44,599 nt of DNA, taken from contig CALBQR010000039.1 in assembly GCA_937899895.1 (NCBI GenBank), positions 1 through 44,599 of the forward strand. The letters are read 5' to 3'. Positions 16,834 through 23,942 of this stretch are shown one piece after another. Both the position numbers and the translations under genes were made by a program. The notes below the pieces were generated by a model. It saw nothing but the letters and a program-made list of their open reading frames with translations, was not told where the DNA came from and did not search any database. Origin of the DNA: an uncultured Alistipes sp. (GTDB lineage: Bacteria > Bacteroidota > Bacteroidia > Bacteroidales > Rikenellaceae). How positions within the stretch are numbered: the stretch's first letter is position 1; every line of letters starts with the position of its first letter.

Positions 16834-17121
16834 ATGTTAAATGTAACATCTAACATCTACCGTCTCTTTGCCGACCGTCTGCGCGACGCAGTGGGGACCG
16901 CAGAGTTTTTCTCCGGTAGGATTACGGTGGCCGCCGATCTCGACTACGAATTGATCGCCACCCTGCTCTTCTATCGCACGACAGAGAGCGACGAACGTGG
17001 CACACACGAGATTATCGCCGATGTCGTGCCCGTGTGGTGGGAGTTCCATTCGATATCGAGCGAGGGCGAATTGCTCAACGACTTCGATTTTGCGAAGTTC
17101 CGACGCGAAGTAATCGACTGA
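16834..17121 (+). CDS. Small protein of unknown function beside the terminase
   Basis: A 95-residue acidic protein that I do not recognise. It begins MLNVTSNIYRLFADRLRD and has a mixed helix/strand composition, a WWEF motif and no signal peptide or membrane segment. It is the first real gene to the right of the repressor's control region and lies upstream of the terminase, separated by a terminator. The position suggests an early phage or satellite gene. The region 16664-16833 ahead of it holds only 9- and 12-codon open frames (16669 and 16780), not called as genes. Confidence 0.6.
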   Translation: MLNVTSNIYRLFADRLRDAVGTAEFFSGRITVAADLDYELIATLLFYRTTESDERGTHEIIADVVPVWWEFHSISSEGELLNDFDFAKFRREVID

Positions 17122-17187
17122 CCGTAATCACTTCGACCACACCTACCCGCCTCGGAGGACGCTCCACGTGTCGAAGTTCCACCCCTC

Positions 17188-17268
17188 AAAGGCCGTTCCG
17201 CCCACCGAAGGACGCTTCACCCATCTTATCCAAACCGCTTTTCGAAACCATCGGAACGGCCTTTTTTT
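17188..17268 (+). terminator. Long-loop terminator between the small gene and the terminase
   Basis: A perfect 13-bp stem (17188-17200 with 17252-17264) followed by T residues. The 51-base loop is unusually long and contains TTTTCGAAA. It lies 28 bp before the terminase start, so read-through or antitermination would control terminase expression if the two genes share a promoter. Confidence 0.6.
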
Positions 17269-17295
17269 GACACCACATATTATAATATAACAGAT

Positions 17296-18708
17296 ATGAT
17301 CTCATTCGAAGACTATGCGCAGACGGTCTATCCGTTTCTTACGCTTACAAACTTTCATCGGACATACTACCGCATCTTGCAGATGTTCGCCGAGGGCAGA
17401 ATCCGCCGACTCATCGTTACAATGCCGCCACAACACGGCAAATCGGTAGGCTCGACCACGCTCCTGCCCGCCTACATTCTCGGACTTGATCCCGATCTGC
17501 GCGTTGCGATTGCCTCCTATTCGGCATCGCTTGCCAATAAATTCAACCGCCGCGTGCAACGAATTATCGAGTCGAAGGAGTACTCCGAACTCTTTCCGCA
17601 GACCACAATCAAGCAGGGAGGAAAACCTGCCAACTATATCCGCACGGCCGACGAGGTGGAGATTATCGGGCGGCGTGGCGAACTGCTATCGGTTGGTCGC
17701 GAGGGTGCGCTGACGGGCAATCGAGTCGATGTCTTTATACTTGACGACCTCTACAAAGATGCGATAGAGGCCAATTCGCCCGTAACGCGCGAAAATTGTT
17801 GGGAGTGGTACACCTCTGTCGTGCGAACGCGTATGCACAACCTTTCACGCGAGTTGATCGTCTTCACACGTTGGCACGAGGAGGATCTGATTGGTCGCAT
17901 TGCCCAGCGTGAGCGAGTGGTGGAGCTGACCGATTGGTCGCAGATTGACACTCTCGAACGCAACGAATGGCTACACCTAAATTTTGAAGCACTCAAAGAG
18001 TCGCCCCCGACATCGCTCGACCCGCGTATCGAGGGTGAGGCACTATGGCCCGAACAGCAGGATATCGAGTTGCTGACCGCCAAACGCCGCCTTGATGCCG
18101 CACGATTTGAGTGTATGTATCAAGGTCGCCCTGCGCCACAGGGTGGATTGCTCTATGGCGATGGATTTGCGCGCTACGACACCTTACCAACCGAAATTGT
18201 GCGTTGGGGAAACTATACCGATACGGCCGATACGGGCGACGACTACCTCTGCTCGATATGCTATGCCGTCGATGTCGATGGAGTGATATACATTACCGAT
18301 GTGGTCTATTCGCGCGAGCCAATGGAGATAACCGAGGGTTTGGTGGCCGAGATGTTGCAGCGCAATCGCACACGCCAAGCAGCTATCGAGAGTAATAATG
18401 GAGGTCGAGGTTTTGCCCGCGCCGTACAACGACTTGCGCCCGATGTACGCATCGAGTGGTTTCATCAAAGCGGCAACAAGGAGGCCCGCATACTCTCGAA
18501 CTCGGCAACCGTGCTGCACGCACTGCGAATGCCCGAGGGGTGGGCTGTGATGTGGCCGGAACTGCATCGACACCTGACAACCTATCGACGACTATTCTCG
18601 GCCAATCGCTGGCACGACGCAGCCGATGTCGTTACGGGAATTGTCGAGCGCGAGGTGATTGATCGCCACGAACGACGCGTTAGACGGATTTCGTTTGTGG
18701 GAAGGTAG
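17296..18708 (+). CDS. Phage large terminase subunit (solitary)
   Basis: The DNA-packaging motor of tailed phages, 470 residues, apparently intact. The N-terminal ATPase has a Walker A-like MPPQHGKS (43-50), a Walker B VFILDD (146-151) and a coupling TRWHEEDLIG segment. The C-terminal RNase H-like nuclease shows acidic residues at NYTDTAD (Asp309 or Asp312), Glu365 (AIESNNGG) and Asp441 (WHDAADVV). No small terminase, portal, capsid or tail gene is in the window, so it is either a satellite or prophage remnant, or a domesticated gene. The intact catalytic residues suggest it is still maintained. GC is similar to the chromosome, unlike the TIR gene. Confidence 0.92.
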   Translation: MISFEDYAQTVYPFLTLTNFHRTYYRILQMFAEGRIRRLIVTMPPQHGKSVGSTTLLPAYILGLDPDLRVAIASYSASLANKFNRRVQRIIESKEYSELFPQTTIKQGGKPANYIRTADEVEIIGRRGELLSVGREGALTGNRVDVFILDDLYKDAIEANSPVTRENCWEWYTSVVRTRMHNLSRELIVFTRWHEEDLIGRIAQRERVVELTDWSQIDTLERNEWLHLNFEALKESPPTSLDPRIEGEALWPEQQDIELLTAKRRLDAARFECMYQGRPAPQGGLLYGDGFARYDTLPTEIVRWGNYTDTADTGDDYLCSICYAVDVDGVIYITDVVYSREPMEITEGLVAEMLQRNRTRQAAIESNNGGRGFARAVQRLAPDVRIEWFHQSGNKEARILSNSATVLHALRMPEGWAVMWPELHRHLTTYRRLFSANRWHDAADVVTGIVEREVIDRHERRVRRISFVGR

Positions 18709-18716
18709 GAGTGAGA

Positions 18717-18747
18717 TTCACAATTCACAATTCACAATGCACAATTT
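18717..18747 (+). repeat. CACAATT-type short tandem repeat
   Basis: Four near-identical 8-base units (TTCACAAT-like) directly after the terminase. A related run occurs at 37691-37721 after the response regulator, so it is a dispersed intergenic repeat type in this genome. Confidence 0.6.
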
Positions 18748-18768
18748 CCCTTAACTACCATTGATTTT

Positions 18769-18861
18769 GGTCGCAAGACCGAAAAGGCAAAGCCCGCCCA
18801 TATGGCGGGCCATCATTGGCGGGTCGGCCTTCGGCCGAGCCCCCCCCACCCACCAATGATG
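18769..18861. repeat. Cluster of nested palindromes
   Basis: Three structures in 93 bp: GGTC-GCAA-GACC (18769-18780), a GNRA-type hairpin; GCCCGCC (18792-18798) with GGCGGGC (18804-18810); and CATCATTGG (18811-18819) with CCAATGATG (18853-18861), enclosing TCGGCC (18824-18829) and GGCCGA (18833-18838). A C8 run sits within the last. It resembles a REP-like or folded-RNA element and does not code. Confidence 0.6.
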
Positions 18862-18936
18862 AGATATATTGAAAGCAAACCGATAACAACAAAACTCACC
18901 TATTGCGGGCGAACTCGGTGGCGTGGGCTCCAAAAA

Positions 18937-18970
18937 CAAAAAGACCACACTTCAAAAGTGCGGTCTTTTT
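18937..18970 (-). terminator. Terminator of tRNA-Gln
   Basis: A hairpin of about 13 bp with one A-C mismatch (AAAGACCACACTT with AAGTGCGGTCTTT), and a T-run on the minus-strand side, 3 bp beyond the tRNA 3' end. Confidence 0.8.
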
Positions 18971-18972
18971 AG

Positions 18973-19043
18973 TTGAGCTACCAGGATTCGAACCTGGAAT
19001 AACAGGACCAGAATCTGTTGTGTTACCATTACACCATAGCTCA
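18973..19043 (-). tRNA. tRNA-Gln (CTG anticodon)
   Basis: The minus strand folds as a 71-nt tRNA: acceptor TGAGCTA/TAGCTCA, D-arm GTGT-AATGGTA-ACAC, anticodon loop TTCTGGT (CTG, codon CAG) and T-arm CCAGG-TTCGAAT-CCTGG. The U1-A72 pair is typical of tRNA-Gln. The 31-39 pair at the end of the anticodon stem is A-C. CCA is not encoded. It lies at the right edge of the accessory stretch, a common integration site, but no repeated copy of its 3' end was found in the window. Confidence 0.93.
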
Positions 19044-19061
19044 ATTCCTGTTTTGCGAGTG

Positions 19062-19092
19062 CAAAAATAAGCCAAGATTTTCTTTCGTGCAA
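19062..19092 (-). promoter_or_regulatory. Promoter of tRNA-Gln
   Basis: Minus strand TTG (19090-19092), a 20-bp spacer and TATTTTTG (19062-19069), 18 bp upstream of the tRNA 5' end. Confidence 0.65.
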
Positions 19093-19112
19093 GTTTTTCG
19101 ACGAAAAAATAT

Positions 19113-19120
19113 TATATTTG
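19113..19120 (+). promoter_or_regulatory. -7 element of the nucleoside permease gene
   Basis: TATATTTG fits TAnnTTTG, 62 bp before the start at 19183. No convincing -33 is seen. It lies back to back with the tRNA-Gln promoter. Confidence 0.5.
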
Positions 19121-19182
19121 TTGAAACTTTTTAGCCCATTAATCGACCAAAAACAATACAAACAATTAAAATACAATCACTT

Positions 19183-20448
19183 ATGAACACAAAATTACGT
19201 CTTATCGTAATGAATTTTCTGCAATTTGCAGTTTGGGGAGCCTATCTGACATCGATGGGTTCGTATCTGTTTAATGCAGGATTGGCATCGAAGATCGGCC
19301 TTTTCTACGCTTGTCAGGGTATCGTTTCGATGTTTATGCCCGCAATTATCGGCATCATCGCTGACCGTTATGTGCAGGCACAGAAGATGTTAGGCATCTG
19401 CCACACGTTGGCTGCCGCATTTATGCTCGGCGCAGGTTACTATGGTCTGCAAGCAGGCACGACGCCCGATTTCGGCACACTCTTTACGCTCTATGCACTC
19501 AGCGTAGCATTCTATATGCCGACCCTCGCGCTGTCGAACTCGGTGGCATATACCGTACTGCGTAAGGCCGGTGAGGATACCGTTAAGGCATTCCCGCCCA
19601 TCCGCGTATTCGGCACTGTTGGTTTCATCTGCTCGATGTTGGCTGTCGATTTTCTCGGCTTCCAGACTACTGCAATGCAGTACATCGCAAGTGGCGTGCT
19701 CGGCATTCTGCTTGGCGTTTATGCCTTCACTCTGCCCTCGTGCCCCACTTCGGCAGGTGGCGAGAAGAAGTCGTTGGTTGATGCTCTCGGTTTGAAGGCC
19801 TTTGCGTTGTTCAAGCAGAAGAAGATGGCTATTTTCTTCATCTTCTCGATGTTGCTCGGCGTGTCGTTGCAGATCACAAACGGCTTTGCAAACCCCTTCA
19901 TCAATAGTTTTAAGGCAATCCCCGAATTTGCAAATTCGTTCGGTGCAAACCACGCAAATGCGCTGATCTCGCTGTCGCAGATCTCGGAGACACTCTGCAT
20001 CCTGCTGATCCCCTTCTGCTTGAAGCGTTTCGGTATCAAGCGTGTGATGTTGATCGCAATGTTTGCTTGGGTGCTGCGTTTCGGCCTGTTCGGTGCCGGT
20101 AACCCCGGTGGCGGCGTATGGATGTTGATCCTCTCGATGATCGTCTATGGTGTTGCGTTCGACTTCTTTAACATTTCGGGTTCGTTGTTCGTTGATACCG
20201 AGACCGACTCGTCGATCCGTTCGTCGGCACAGGGTCTGTTTATGATTATGACCAACGGTATCGGTGCTACGATAGGTACGCTCGGTGCACAGGCTGTTGT
20301 AGATCATTTCGTATTCTCGCAGCCCGAAGGTCTGGCACAGGTAGCAGGTTGGAGTACAGCGTGGTATATCTTCGCAGCTTACGCGCTGGTAGTAGCATTG
20401 CTCTTTGCTGTATGCTTTAAGTACAAGCACGACCCTGCAAAGATGTAG
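19183..20448 (+). CDS. Nucleoside:H+ symporter of the NupG/XapB family (MFS)
   Basis: A 421-residue inner-membrane transporter with about 12 predicted helices. The N-terminal MNFLQFAVWGAYLTSMGSYL and the IIGIIADRYVQAQK loop are typical of the NupG family, which imports nucleosides with protons. The central GDTVKAFPPIRVFGTVGFI-type loop (VKAFPPIRVFGTVG) and the DTETDSSIRSSAQGLF segment in the second half are also characteristic. It is a single gene with a strong terminator. Which nucleosides it carries cannot be told from the sequence. Confidence 0.9.
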   Translation: MNTKLRLIVMNFLQFAVWGAYLTSMGSYLFNAGLASKIGLFYACQGIVSMFMPAIIGIIADRYVQAQKMLGICHTLAAAFMLGAGYYGLQAGTTPDFGTLFTLYALSVAFYMPTLALSNSVAYTVLRKAGEDTVKAFPPIRVFGTVGFICSMLAVDFLGFQTTAMQYIASGVLGILLGVYAFTLPSCPTSAGGEKKSLVDALGLKAFALFKQKKMAIFFIFSMLLGVSLQITNGFANPFINSFKAIPEFANSFGANHANALISLSQISETLCILLIPFCLKRFGIKRVMLIAMFAWVLRFGLFGAGNPGGGVWMLILSMIVYGVAFDFFNISGSLFVDTETDSSIRSSAQGLFMIMTNGIGATIGTLGAQAVVDHFVFSQPEGLAQVAGWSTAWYIFAAYALVVALLFAVCFKYKHDPAKM

Positions 20449-20470
20449 TAACGAGATACATATATATAAT

Positions 20471-20510
20471 AATAACCCCCGAATCGAAAGTGCTTCGGGG
20501 GTTATTTATT
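20471..20510. terminator. Bidirectional terminator between the permease and the CHR/hydrogenase-like operon
   Basis: A perfect 13-bp stem (20471-20483 with 20494-20506) around a 10-base loop, with T-rich flanks on both strands, placed between convergent stops at 20448 and 20522. Confidence 0.88.
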
Positions 20511-20521
20511 TTGCACAGCAA

Positions 20522-21058
20522 TTAGGCGTAGATTACAATTCCCGCAATGGCTGACAGAACAATCAGCAATATCGGATTAACCTTGCGAATCGAGGCAATG
20601 AGCGTCGCTCCGAAAAGCACCCAACTCCAAGCGTCGATAAAGTTCGGATCGTCGTTCTGGTGCGGAAAGATCAGCAGCAGAGCCGCGGCGGCGATCATTC
20701 CGATCACCACGGGGCGCATTGCCGACATCGCCCCTGCAACAAAGCGATTTGAGCGCAGGCGCAGATAGAAACGAGTGATGAGGATCATCAACGTCATTGC
20801 AGGCAGGCTCACCGCCAACGTCGCCACAACCGAGCCCCAAAAGCCCGCTACGGTATAACCGATATAGGTTGCCGAGTTGATCGCGATTGGTCCCGGTGTC
20901 ATCTGCGAAACAGCAACGATATCCGAGAATTGGCTCGCGGTGATCCAACCACGCTGCATAACAACCTCGTTCTGGATCAGCGACAACATAGCATAGCCGC
21001 CACCAAAACCGAAGAATCCGATCTTCAAATAGCTCAAAAAGAGTTGCAGGTAGATCAT
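20522..21058 (-). CDS. Half-size chromate (CHR family) transporter, second subunit
   Basis: A 178-residue membrane protein with one CHR domain: FFGFGGGYAMLSLIQNEV near the start, MTPGPIAINSATYIGY in the middle and about five or six hydrophobic segments. Short CHR proteins work as pairs with opposite membrane orientation. The start ATG overlaps the stop of the partner by 4 bp (ATGA), so the two are translationally coupled. It is the last gene of the hydrogenase-like operon. The real substrate may not be chromate; many CHR proteins are annotated by similarity only. Confidence 0.88.
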   Translation of the reverse strand: MIYLQLFLSYLKIGFFGFGGGYAMLSLIQNEVVMQRGWITASQFSDIVAVSQMTPGPIAINSATYIGYTVAGFWGSVVATLAVSLPAMTLMILITRFYLRLRSNRFVAGAMSAMRPVVIGMIAAAALLLIFPHQNDDPNFIDAWSWVLFGATLIASIRKVNPILLIVLSAIAGIVIYA

Positions 21059-21600
21059 CGCTCGACGTGTTTATGACCGTTATACAATTCAAGAAGCACA
21101 CCTGCGACTGCTGCCACGACAATCAACCAGATCGGCGACAGCCCACCATACCAGACCACCGCTGCCGTCAATGCCGCAACGAGATATTTCCACGCGCCCA
21201 TACCCTTCGAGAGCGAGATTACAGGGGCGACAATCAATGCCACAACCGCAGGGCGCATACCCTTAAAAGCGGCATTGACATATATATTTTCGCGGAATTG
21301 GGCAAAGTAGATCGCCACAATCAGAATCACCGTAAAGGCGGGCACGACAACACCCAACAGAGCCGCCAACGCACCTGCATAGCCGCGCATCTTGTAACCC
21401 ACAAAGACCGACGTATTAAGCGCAATCGGCCCTGGGGCAGACTGTGCCAGCGTCAGTAGCTCGATAAACTCCTCTCGATCGATCCATCCTCGGCGGTCGA
21501 TAACCTCGCGCTGGATAATAGGCACCATCGCGTAGCCACCGCCAAAGGTGAATAGGCCAATCTTGAAGAACGAGCCAAACATTGTGAGCAGTTCGCGCAT
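21055..21600 (-). CDS. Half-size chromate (CHR family) transporter, first subunit
   Basis: 181 residues with one CHR domain: LFTFGGGYAMVPIIQREVIDRRGW, then SAPGPIALNTSVFVGY and several membrane helices, ending in a short basic tail. It begins 5 bp after the stop of the NuoB/HyfI-like gene, so it is almost certainly on the same transcript as the complex-I-like machine. It pairs with the overlapping gene downstream. Why an oxyanion transporter should be coupled to that complex is unknown. Confidence 0.88.
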   Translation of the reverse strand: MRELLTMFGSFFKIGLFTFGGGYAMVPIIQREVIDRRGWIDREEFIELLTLAQSAPGPIALNTSVFVGYKMRGYAGALAALLGVVVPAFTVILIVAIYFAQFRENIYVNAAFKGMRPAVVALIVAPVISLSKGMGAWKYLVAALTAAVVWYGGLSPIWLIVVAAVAGVLLELYNGHKHVER

Positions 21601-21605
21601 CAGCT

Positions 21606-22391
21606 CTATTTTTTAGTCTGTTTAGGCTGTTCGCCACGGCAACGACGACCAACCAGATTCATTACCGCCTCGATGAAGATCATCGGGTGAGTCGGCGCAC
21701 CCGGCAGCCACAGATCGGGCTGATGACGCTCGTAGAACGAGCGATCAACCTCCGTGCTCTCGGCATATAGACCACCCGAAACAGCCTCGCTACCCGCAAC
21801 AATCACGACCTTCGGATCGGGCACAGCATCGTAACAAACTTGCAGAGCCTCGGCCATATTGCGACTAACAGGGCCCGTAATGACCACTCCGTCGGCGTGG
21901 CGCGGTGAAGCTACGAACTCGACACCATAGCGACCGAAATCGAAATTGACATTACCCGTTGCATTCAGTTCCATCTCGACCGAGGCATCGCCACCGGCCG
22001 ACACCTGACGCAACTTCAATGCGTGAGCAAACAGCGCAGGGATCTCCTTACGCACCGCATCGTGCGCAAAGGGAATAGAGCGCGTTGCGGGGGTTACAAT
22101 CAGATCCTCGCGGCGCGAAGCACCAATACGGTAGTCGTTCGTGAAGCGGATAGCCTGCGGAGCACGTCGCGCACACTCACCACAAAACAGACAGCGACCC
22201 ATATCGAGCGAAAAAGGAGCTGCCGAGATAGCCTTCGTGGGGCACATCTTCTCCAACTCGCACGCCGTCTGCTCATCGCACTCCGAAAGTTCGGGACGAC
22301 CTCGGAAAATCTCAGGCAACTGAACGGCATTCAGATCGGGAATATATTGAGAGCCGTGGCTCTTGAATACCTTTAACTTATTGAGTAACAT
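21606..22391 (-). CDS. Hydrogenase small-subunit/NuoB-like protein with N-terminal ferredoxin domain, proximal-cluster ligands lost
   Basis: A 261-residue fusion of a HyfH-like ferredoxin domain with a HyfI/HycG-like (NuoB) domain. In the ferredoxin part, Cys67, Cys70 and Cys73 plus Cys50 could bind one [4Fe-4S] cluster; the other cluster is broken (Ala77 replaces the CP cysteine, and Cys38/Cys44 are out of register). In the NuoB-like part the SPRHADGVVITGPVSRNM and LPGAPTHPM segments align well with HycG. All four cluster-ligand positions lack Cys: the CxxC becomes Asp135/Val138, the third ligand Glu202 and the fourth Ala232. It can therefore hold the fold and the large-subunit contact but not the usual N2/proximal cluster. 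It starts 21 bp after the large-subunit gene. Confidence 0.85.
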   Translation of the reverse strand: MLLNKLKVFKSHGSQYIPDLNAVQLPEIFRGRPELSECDEQTACELEKMCPTKAISAAPFSLDMGRCLFCGECARRAPQAIRFTNDYRIGASRREDLIVTPATRSIPFAHDAVRKEIPALFAHALKLRQVSAGGDASVEMELNATGNVNFDFGRYGVEFVASPRHADGVVITGPVSRNMAEALQVCYDAVPDPKVVIVAGSEAVSGGLYAESTEVDRSFYERHQPDLWLPGAPTHPMIFIEAVMNLVGRRCRGEQPKQTKK

Positions 22392-22412
22392 AACTTTCTT
22401 ACTAATAGTTTA

Positions 22413-23933
22413 TTACAAATCGTGGCCGCAATACGAGAGGTTGAAGCTCTTATTGCAAATCGGGAAGTCGCTGATACCCTCGCTACGAACAGCAATAGCC
22501 AATGCCAGCCAATTGTGCATCGAGGGGTCTTTCACGCGGTAGCAGACAACACGGCCCTCGCCATCGGTGATAGCCACGTGGCAGCACTCGCCACGCCAAC
22601 CCTCAACCAGAGCTGTACTCAACTGATAGGGGGCGAGCTTCACATCCCACTGCGGTGCAGGGGTAACCACCGAGCAATCGAGTTCGGTCAGCAGCGCAGC
22701 GATCGTATCGGCCGCCTGCAACACCTCACGGCAACGCATCATCAGTCGCGCCATAACATCGCCCTGCTCCTTAATAATGCTCTGGTGAGCTATGCGATCG
22801 GTATATACACCCCAAGGGTGCGACACGCGAATATCACGCGCAAGGCCACTCGCACGCGACGCCTGACCCACGCCGCCAATGCGCTGCATCTGTTGCGCGC
22901 TGACCAAACCGCACTGCTCCATTCGCGAAAGAAGCGACGGGGTGGTCTTAATATCGTGGCGCACCTCGTTATAGCGGCGGCGAATCTCGGCCACATTCTT
23001 CAAGATCGTTGTTCGCAACTCCTCGGTCAGCGGGAAATTCGTACCAAACGGGCGAATCAACCCCTTACCGAAGCGATTGCCGCACCAAAGCTGTGTCGTA
23101 TTGATCGTCATCGTGCGCAGAGCCTCGCAAGCCACCTGACCCAACTGATAACCAACATCCATACACAATGCGCCCGTATCGGCGATATGCATCGCCATAC
23201 GCTCCAACTCCAACGCTACGGCACGCTCAACATCCAGATTACCCGCCTTCGACGAGTCGAACGAGGCCAACTTCTCGATCGTACGCACCAGAGCCGTCGT
23301 ATGTGTAACTGCGCTATCGCCCGCAATACCCTCGGCAAGCAGGACCTGACGCAGCAGGCTCTCCGATGTTTCGAGCTGACGCTCTGCGCCTCGGTGCTGA
23401 TAACCGAGCGAAATTTCGAGATGCAACACCTTCTCGCCATTGCAGATAAAACGGAACGCACCCGGCTCGATGATACCTGCGTGGATCGGGCCCACATTCA
23501 CCTCGTGCAGCGACGCACTCTCCATCTTATAGAAGGGATATTCGTCGATCGTACCACCGCGACGCGCACTACGCGACGGCGCACGCAGAGGCTTATCCCA
23601 CGGCATACCGTCGTAGCGAACGCCCCAACGCTCGGTCATATCGCGCTCGAAGGGGTGCATCGCAGGGAACTCTTTGGTCAGCGAGGGCAGATCCTCGTCA
23701 TAATAATCGACATCGTACGAAGCTACATCGATCGTATGCTCTGCATCGTCAAGCAGAATTGCCCATACGCGCAGGCGTGTCTCCTCGACCGGAACACCGA
23801 AATAGTGCGCCACGTGGCAGGCAGGATTGGCCAATCGCTCGCGCATAGCCTCGAAAAATTCGGCATAAGTGAGCGCAGGAATCTTGCGCAGATCGATTGC
23901 CGAGCCGTTATTGTATGTTGTAAACCATTTCAT
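22413..23933 (-). CDS. Hydrogenase large-subunit/NuoCD-like protein without the Ni site
   Basis: A 506-residue HyfG/HycE-like protein: an N-terminal NuoC-like domain (about 1-120) fused to a NuoD/[NiFe] large-subunit-like domain. The quinone-region motif GYQHRGAERQ is present. The first Ni-binding motif, CGIC in HycE, reads AGDS here (204-207). The C-terminal DPCxxC motif reads NLSYCG (498-503), leaving a single out-of-register Cys502. It therefore cannot be a [NiFe] hydrogenase and fits the Ehr (energy-converting hydrogenase related) group. It lies 9 bp after the HyfF-like gene and before the small-subunit gene. The function of the vacant site, possibly a quinone-like pocket, is unknown. Confidence 0.88.
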   Translation of the reverse strand: MKWFTTYNNGSAIDLRKIPALTYAEFFEAMRERLANPACHVAHYFGVPVEETRLRVWAILLDDAEHTIDVASYDVDYYDEDLPSLTKEFPAMHPFERDMTERWGVRYDGMPWDKPLRAPSRSARRGGTIDEYPFYKMESASLHEVNVGPIHAGIIEPGAFRFICNGEKVLHLEISLGYQHRGAERQLETSESLLRQVLLAEGIAGDSAVTHTTALVRTIEKLASFDSSKAGNLDVERAVALELERMAMHIADTGALCMDVGYQLGQVACEALRTMTINTTQLWCGNRFGKGLIRPFGTNFPLTEELRTTILKNVAEIRRRYNEVRHDIKTTPSLLSRMEQCGLVSAQQMQRIGGVGQASRASGLARDIRVSHPWGVYTDRIAHQSIIKEQGDVMARLMMRCREVLQAADTIAALLTELDCSVVTPAPQWDVKLAPYQLSTALVEGWRGECCHVAITDGEGRVVCYRVKDPSMHNWLALAIAVRSEGISDFPICNKSFNLSYCGHDL

Positions 23934-23942
23934 AATTCACAC

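Noticed and set aside
17034..17270. A 78-codon + frame between the small orphan and the terminase
   Set aside because: It overlaps the orphan gene, runs through the terminator stem and has a low-complexity Pro/Arg/Ser composition.
18973..19043. tRNA-Gln as an attachment site with an attL/attR pair
   Set aside because: I looked for a second copy of the T-arm/acceptor sequence near 14750-15000 and elsewhere in the island and found none; without an integrase the claim is unsupported.
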